Made by a program: the position numbers and the translations under genes. Below the pieces are notes generated by a model. It had not been told where the DNA came from, searched no databases, and was given only the letters and a program-made list of their open reading frames with translations. From Solobacterium sp. (GTDB taxonomy: Bacteria; Bacillota_I; Bacilli_A; Erysipelotrichales; Erysipelotrichaceae), in assembly GCA_017419465.1 (NCBI GenBank), contig JAFOLE010000026.1, positions 1 through 9,512 of the forward strand: a stretch of 9,512 nucleotides of DNA, in the 5' to 3' direction. Of the stretch, positions 6,003 through 9,512 are shown in pieces (position 1 is the first letter of the stretch; every line of letters begins with the position of its first letter).

Positions 6003-6916
6003 GAAACAGATGGATCACATTACTGGCGGTTTCCCTGATAATGGGCGGATGCGGTTCGAAACCGGAACCGGAAGCACCGTCCGCTTCTGCGGAACCTCCC
6101 GCAGCGGAAAACACCGGGACGAAGACACCGGAGCCTTCCGCGGAACCACAGACAGCGCAGCCGGTCTCACCCGAAGAACTCCGCGGGTTTCAGTCGGAAC
6201 TGGAACCGTACGAAGATCTGGAAATCGCATTTCTCGGAACGATATCCATGGACCGTTCCCTTGACGATATTCTTGCGCGCGCCGCATCCATGGAGGGATG
6301 TGAAGCGGCAGGCGCGATCAATGATTCCCGTATCTTCTACGGAGACCGCGGCGAATATACCGACAATGTTTATCTGCTTGTGCCGGCAATGAATACCGAC
6401 CTGAAGATCGGCCGGTACAACTGGTATGCGGGAGAGATCACGGAGACATGGGTGGAGGAGACAGAAGCCCTGCCGCTGATCTATGTGGAAGACGGGGATC
6501 TGATCGATCCGCCCGGACGGATTGAGTATGTACGCCATCTGAAAGACGGTGACAATGAGGGCTTCCTGTTTACGGGAATCGGGCTCGATGGAAAGCTGCG
6601 GACCGCCTACCATATGGGCGTTGTGGATCAGACAGGCTATCCGTCCTTTGATTCTTCCGAGATTCCGTTCTATTCCCAGTCGTTCCATGACATACTGATG
6701 AGTTATGAAGAAATCGCGGACGCCGTTCAGAAAGGCGGTAAGCTTACGGTCATGGAAGAGATGACATGGGAAGGGCATGCGTATATGGTCTATGACCTGG
6801 AGAACGGGGAAACGAATACCCTGTATGGGGTCCGTCCGGATTCAGAGCCGGCGGTCCCTGCCGTTCTTGTAAGCCGGGACCGCGGCATGTCCTGGGAAAC
6901 ACTCGGACGCGGATAA
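5999..6916 (+). CDS. Lipoprotein of unknown function
   Basis: A 305-residue predicted lipoprotein. The N-terminus has MRNR, a hydrophobic run and SLIMGGC, with Cys18 the likely lipidated residue. The -3 Met is an atypical but tolerated lipobox residue. Residues about 20-56 are a Pro/Glu/Ala/Ser-rich low-complexity linker, as expected for a tether across the wall. The remainder (about 57-305) is an acidic, mixed alpha/beta domain rich in Tyr and Trp (for example RYNWYAGEITETWVEE) that I do not recognise. It ends with VLVSRDRGMSWETLGRG, a phrase resembling the Asp-box turns of BNR/sialidase propellers (S-x-D-x-G-x-T/S-W), but there is only one copy. GGAGG at 5987-5991 is 7 bases before the ATG, and the start overlaps the phosphoesterase stop by 4 bases, so the two gene products probably share a process. 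No terminator is seen after it. Confidence 0.82.
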   Translation: MRNRWITLLAVSLIMGGCGSKPEPEAPSASAEPPAAENTGTKTPEPSAEPQTAQPVSPEELRGFQSELEPYEDLEIAFLGTISMDRSLDDILARAASMEGCEAAGAINDSRIFYGDRGEYTDNVYLLVPAMNTDLKIGRYNWYAGEITETWVEETEALPLIYVEDGDLIDPPGRIEYVRHLKDGDNEGFLFTGIGLDGKLRTAYHMGVVDQTGYPSFDSSEIPFYSQSFHDILMSYEEIADAVQKGGKLTVMEEMTWEGHAYMVYDLENGETNTLYGVRPDSEPAVPAVLVSRDRGMSWETLGRG

Positions 6917-6982
6917 GGCATATTTTAAGCAATCCGGAATCATGCATGTTACGTTAAGTGCAGCTGAATGGAGGTATCAATC
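6917..6982 (+). other. Intergenic gap without visible terminator
   Basis: These 66 bases separate the lipoprotein and oxidoreductase genes. I see no hairpin with a T-tract and no convincing -35/-10 pair. The palindromes TCCGGA (6934-6939) and CATGCATG (6941-6948) are too short to call. The only clear element is GGAGG at 6970-6974, the ribosome binding site for 6983. Co-transcription with the upstream pair is therefore possible. Confidence 0.5.
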
Positions 6983-8095
6983 ATGGTCAGAACAGCATTG
7001 ATCGGCGCTGGCACGATGGGAAAAGGCTATCTGCGCCGGGTCGGGCAGGGGAAAGCGCCGACGATGGAAATTACAGCGGTTGTCGCACGCCGCGCCGAAA
7101 CACAACAGGAAGTCCGCGAAATCTGCGGCGATTCGGTACAGATCTTCGCAACGGAAGAGGAGCTGTATGCGCACAGCGATCTCTTCGATGCCGTTCTGGT
7201 CGTAACCCCGCACCGGTTTCATCCGGCAATGGGCATGAACGCTTTGAAGCACGGAAAACATCTTCTGCTCGACAAGCCGGTCGCGGTATCGGTTGCGGAC
7301 TGCGGCGAGCTGATCCGTACCGCAAAGGAAAGCGGACTTGTATTTTCGGTGGTCTTCCATCAGCGTGCCTATCCGAAATATCAGAAAAAACGTGCGATGA
7401 TTCAGAACGGAACGATCGGGGAGATTTCACGCATCCTGCTGGAAAACAGCCGGTATTTCCGCACCCCGTATTATCATCATTCCGGCTCATGGCGCAGCAG
7501 CTGGACCGGGGAAGGCGGCGGTGCGCTGATCAATCAGGGGCAGCATATCCTTGATATCTGGCAGTGGCTGTTCGGCATGCCGGAAGAACTGTATGCGCAG
7601 ATCGGATTTGGAAAATACAATGACTTCCAGGTCGATGATGAAGCCGTACTCACCATGCGTTATCCAAACAACGCCACCGGCGTCTTCATTCTTTCAACCG
7701 GAGAAGGAACCTATACCGAGAAACTGGAGATTACCGGTTCCAGAGGAACCATCCTGCTGGAAGAGGATCATCTTACCGTAACGACATTTGATCAGGATCT
7801 TCGGGAATACCGCAAAAATGCACAGGTCAATTCCCGCGAGGAACTGTATTCTGAGGTGACGGAAGAAACCTTTGAGACCGACGAATCCTGCCAGCATGAA
7901 ATCCTGGAAAACTTCGCGCGGGCGATTGAATACGGAGAACCGCTGCTGGTGGAAGGGGCAGATGCGGTGAATGCGCTGGAACTGACCAACGCGGCATATC
8001 TCTCCGCCTGGAATCATATGCCGGTGAAGCTCCCGGTGGATGAGGCGGAATATGTCCGTCAGCTGGAAGCGCATAAAGCAGAAGAAACAAAGTAA
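6983..8095 (+). CDS. Gfo/Idh/MocA-family NAD(P)-dependent oxidoreductase
   Basis: A 370-residue oxidoreductase of the Gfo/Idh/MocA family, typically acting on sugars, inositols or their derivatives with NAD(P). The N-terminal Rossmann domain begins at once with TALIGAGTMGKGY (4-15). VVVTPHRFHPAM-type residues (71-84) and LLLDKPVA (94-101) follow, the latter carrying the family's E/DKP motif with Lys98 as proposed catalytic residue. The C-terminal substrate domain contains GEGGGALINQGQHILDIWQW (176-195), with His188 and Asp191 in the conserved active-site position. I chose ATG 6983 over ATG 6968: GGAGG at 6970-6974 is 8 bases before 6983, and this start places the Rossmann strand at the N-terminus. 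The gene has its own terminator and no sugar genes beside it in this window, so the substrate stays open. Confidence 0.92.
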   Translation: MVRTALIGAGTMGKGYLRRVGQGKAPTMEITAVVARRAETQQEVREICGDSVQIFATEEELYAHSDLFDAVLVVTPHRFHPAMGMNALKHGKHLLLDKPVAVSVADCGELIRTAKESGLVFSVVFHQRAYPKYQKKRAMIQNGTIGEISRILLENSRYFRTPYYHHSGSWRSSWTGEGGGALINQGQHILDIWQWLFGMPEELYAQIGFGKYNDFQVDDEAVLTMRYPNNATGVFILSTGEGTYTEKLEITGSRGTILLEEDHLTVTTFDQDLREYRKNAQVNSREELYSEVTEETFETDESCQHEILENFARAIEYGEPLLVEGADAVNALELTNAAYLSAWNHMPVKLPVDEAEYVRQLEAHKAEETK

Positions 8096-8103
8096 AAGTA
8101 CAG

Positions 8104-8127
8104 AAAACCCGTAAAACACGGGTTTTT
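8104..8127 (+). terminator. Intrinsic terminator after the oxidoreductase gene
   Basis: A 9-bp stem (AAAACCCGT at 8104-8112 with ACGGGTTTT at 8118-8126) has an AAAAC loop and a T5 tract (8123-8127). Confidence 0.9.
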
Positions 8128-8223
8128 ATGTGGGAAAACAGAGTCTTTTCATTGCATTTTTGAGTCCATTTAAGGACAATAGAGGGGATTTGCAAATTAT
8201 ATGACTAAAAAGGGGATTTTATT
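8128..8223 (+). promoter_or_regulatory. AT-rich leader with two Shine-Dalgarno-like blocks
   Basis: This stretch must hold the promoter of the E2-like gene because a terminator precedes it, but the best -35/-10 pair I find (TTGCAT at 8152-8157, GACAAT at 8175-8180, 17-base spacer) is weak. GTCC-ATTTAA-GGAC at 8164-8177 is a small dyad. An AGGGGATTT block occurs twice: at 8183-8191, followed by an ATG at 8201, and at 8211-8219, followed by the real ATG at 8224. The first ATG opens a 17-codon frame (8201-8254) that overlaps the gene's start in another frame. Confidence 0.4.
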
Positions 8224-9102
8224 ATGGGTGACAGATTTGACGCGACATATCTGAAAGATGTTGATTCCATGCATTTTATCATGCCGTTCATGTATCCGGA
8301 CCGGTGTGACAACCAGGCGTTCTTCACATTCAAGATCGATCTTACCAATCTGAATGCATATCTGGCGAAGAAGAATGCGGATAATCCGGAATATAAATAC
8401 AACATGTTTCAGTGCGTGGTGACGGCAGCGCTGAAGACAATCTTCCTGCGCTCCAAGCTTTCCATCTTTATTCACAACCGGAAGATGTACCGCCGCAATG
8501 AGGTATCTGCGGCCTTTACGGTAAAGCAGGAGTTCGCGGACAACGGCGGTGAAGTTCTTGCATTCCTGCACGCAAAACCGGAATGGACCATTGATGATGT
8601 GCATAACGAAATTCATCGCCAGCTTCTGAAACTGAAGAAAAAAGGCTATACCGATGAATCCACGTCCATCATGGACAAACTGAACAAGGCACCGAAGTGG
8701 ATCACTCGTCCGCTGATCGGAGGTATCTGCCGTCTTGAAAAGAAAGGCCTGATTCCGCCGGCACTGGTTGAGACTGATCCGTATCATTCTTCCATTGTTC
8801 TGGCCAACCTTGGCTCCATCGGTCTGCCCAACGGCTATCATCATCTGACCAACTGGGGCACGACTTCCATGTTTCTTCTGATCGGAACGATCGGCCGTCT
8901 GCCGTTCTATGAAAATGACACCGTCACCTTCCGGGACGGCGTGGAGATCGGCTTCACGGTTGATGAGCGTATTGCGGACGGATTCTATTTTGCCCGGAGT
9001 ATCAAGATGCTGCAGCTGTTCCTGGAACAGCCGGAACTTCTCGAGCGCCCGATGAACGAAAAACTGAGCGATGAGCTCTGGCAGAAGATTACCGCAAAAT
9101 AA
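8224..9102 (+). CDS. Stand-alone E2/CAT-fold acyltransferase-like protein
   Basis: A 292-residue protein matching the catalytic domain of 2-oxoacid dehydrogenase E2 acyltransferases, which shares its trimeric fold with chloramphenicol acetyltransferase. There is no lipoyl domain and no peripheral-subunit-binding domain, so it is unlikely to be a true E2 core of a dehydrogenase complex. Recognisable parts are the N-terminal RCDNQAFFTFKIDLTNLNAYL strand and helix (27-47), NMFQCVVTAALKTI (60-73), SIVLANLGSIGLPNGYHHLTNWG (190-212, the active-site strand region) and VDERIADGFYFARSIKML (246-263). The last is the catalytic motif, canonically DHRxxDG (HxxxDG); here His is replaced by Glu248 while Asp252 and Gly253 stay. 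GGGG at 8212-8215 lies 8 bases before the ATG. It could use Glu as base, or bind without acyl transfer. The UvrA-like gene follows after 9 bases. Confidence 0.85.
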   Translation: MGDRFDATYLKDVDSMHFIMPFMYPDRCDNQAFFTFKIDLTNLNAYLAKKNADNPEYKYNMFQCVVTAALKTIFLRSKLSIFIHNRKMYRRNEVSAAFTVKQEFADNGGEVLAFLHAKPEWTIDDVHNEIHRQLLKLKKKGYTDESTSIMDKLNKAPKWITRPLIGGICRLEKKGLIPPALVETDPYHSSIVLANLGSIGLPNGYHHLTNWGTTSMFLLIGTIGRLPFYENDTVTFRDGVEIGFTVDERIADGFYFARSIKMLQLFLEQPELLERPMNEKLSDELWQKITAK

Positions 9103-9111
9103 GGAAGTGCT

Positions 9112-9512
9112 ATGACAAAACAGCATGACGTGCCGGACGAAATTGAAGTTCGCGGGGCACGGGTACACAATCTGAAAAACATCGACGTGAATGTTCCGCT
9201 GAACAAAATCACGGCGGTGGCCGGCGTATCGGGATCGGGGAAATCTTCCCTTGCGCTGGGCGTACTGTATGCGGAAGGCTCCAGAAGATATCTGGAGTCT
9301 CTTTCAACTTATACCAGACGCAGAATGACGCAGGCTGCCCGGGCGGATGTGGATGAAGTCCGTTATGTACCGGCATCGCTGGCGCTCCATCAGCGTCCCT
9401 CTGCCGGCGGAATCCGATCCACTTTCGGAACCGGAACCGAACTTCTCAACAGCCTCCGCCTGATGTATTCAAGACTTGCGGAGCACCGCTGTCCCAACGG
9501 CCACTACGTGAA
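9112..9512 (+). CDS. Divergent UvrA-like ABC ATPase, 3' end missing
   Basis: The first 133 residues of a UvrA-family protein; the frame is still open at the window end. VRGARVHNLKNIDVNVPL (13-30) and the Walker A GVSGSGKSS (38-46) are typical of UvrA, as is YAEGSRRYLESLSTY (53-67). It then departs from housekeeping UvrA: the usual AYARQFLGQM region reads TYTRRRMTQA (66-75), the usual ISIDQK region reads LALHQRPSAGG (90-100), and the first zinc-binding CPxCG is CPNGH (127-131), keeping only one Cys. Canonical UvrA recognises DNA lesions and loads UvrB; this divergence suggests a paralogue of the accessory UvrA-like group whose members have been linked to repair or drug tolerance. AAGGAA at 9101-9106 supports the ATG. 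It probably shares a transcript with the E2-like gene. Confidence 0.85.
   Translation, partial: MTKQHDVPDEIEVRGARVHNLKNIDVNVPLNKITAVAGVSGSGKSSLALGVLYAEGSRRYLESLSTYTRRRMTQAARADVDEVRYVPASLALHQRPSAGGIRSTFGTGTELLNSLRLMYSRLAEHRCPNGHYV

Noticed and set aside
6865..6916. Asp-box-like ending of the lipoprotein as evidence for a sialidase
   Set aside because: A single S-R-D-x-G-x-S-W phrase without the other repeats or catalytic residues does not support a sialidase call.
6958..7554. 198-codon frame on the + strand inside the oxidoreductase gene
   Set aside because: The product is Arg/Gly/Ser-rich without domain features. It is the +1 shadow of the Gfo/Idh/MocA frame.
8197..9168. Long open frame on the minus strand (323 codons) opposite the E2-like gene
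   Set aside because: It mirrors the + strand gene, its product has no recognisable domain, and the E2-like gene on the + strand has clear motifs and a ribosome binding site.

Overview
The window holds eleven protein-coding genes, all on the + strand, two of them cut by the window ends. The gene types (PepV-like dipeptidase, HU, stand-alone E2-like acyltransferase, Gfo/Idh/MocA oxidoreductase), strong AAGGAG or AGGGG ribosome binding sites and short intrinsic terminators point to a Gram-positive Bacillota. The HU protein and the HAD and E2-like families make me think of a gut-type Erysipelotrichia or Clostridia relative, but this is an impression from recalled families, not a placement. There is no CRISPR array, insertion sequence, phage gene, tRNA or rRNA. 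No stretch over 300 bases lacks a gene. It reads as ordinary chromosome.

Layout. (1) 1-954: C-terminal two thirds of a PepV/M20-type dipeptidase, then a hairpin terminator. (2) 1006-3295: a tight three-gene run of a HAD-superfamily phosphatase, a membrane-anchored amidase_3-like protein lacking the usual catalytic Glu, and a protein joining a HEPN-like N-terminus to a CBS pair. It ends in a strong terminator whose 5' arm is duplicated. (3) 3428-3721: HU, alone between two terminators, with its own promoter and highly expressed-type codon use. (4) 3816-4748: a lactonase-fold beta-propeller protein whose extended -10 box lies so close to its ATG that the mRNA is probably leaderless. (5) 4818-6916: a cytosolic metallophosphoesterase overlapping a lipoprotein gene by 4 bases. 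(6) 6983-8095: a Gfo/Idh/MocA oxidoreductase with its own terminator. (7) 8224 to the end: an E2-like acyltransferase-fold protein with a changed active-site motif, followed 9 bases later by the start of a divergent UvrA-like ABC ATPase.

How they work together. The genes do not form one pathway. The clear units are the 1006-3295 run and the 4818-6916 pair; 8224-9512 may be a third. At two co-directional junctions (954/1006 and 4748/4818) a hairpin plus T-tract sits about 20 to 25 bases before the next start codon. This leaves no room for a new promoter downstream of the hairpin and suggests partial read-through. I saw no clear new defence or mobile system. The most useful leads are the HEPN-CBS protein, the two enzyme-fold proteins with substituted catalytic residues, and the probable leaderless gene.
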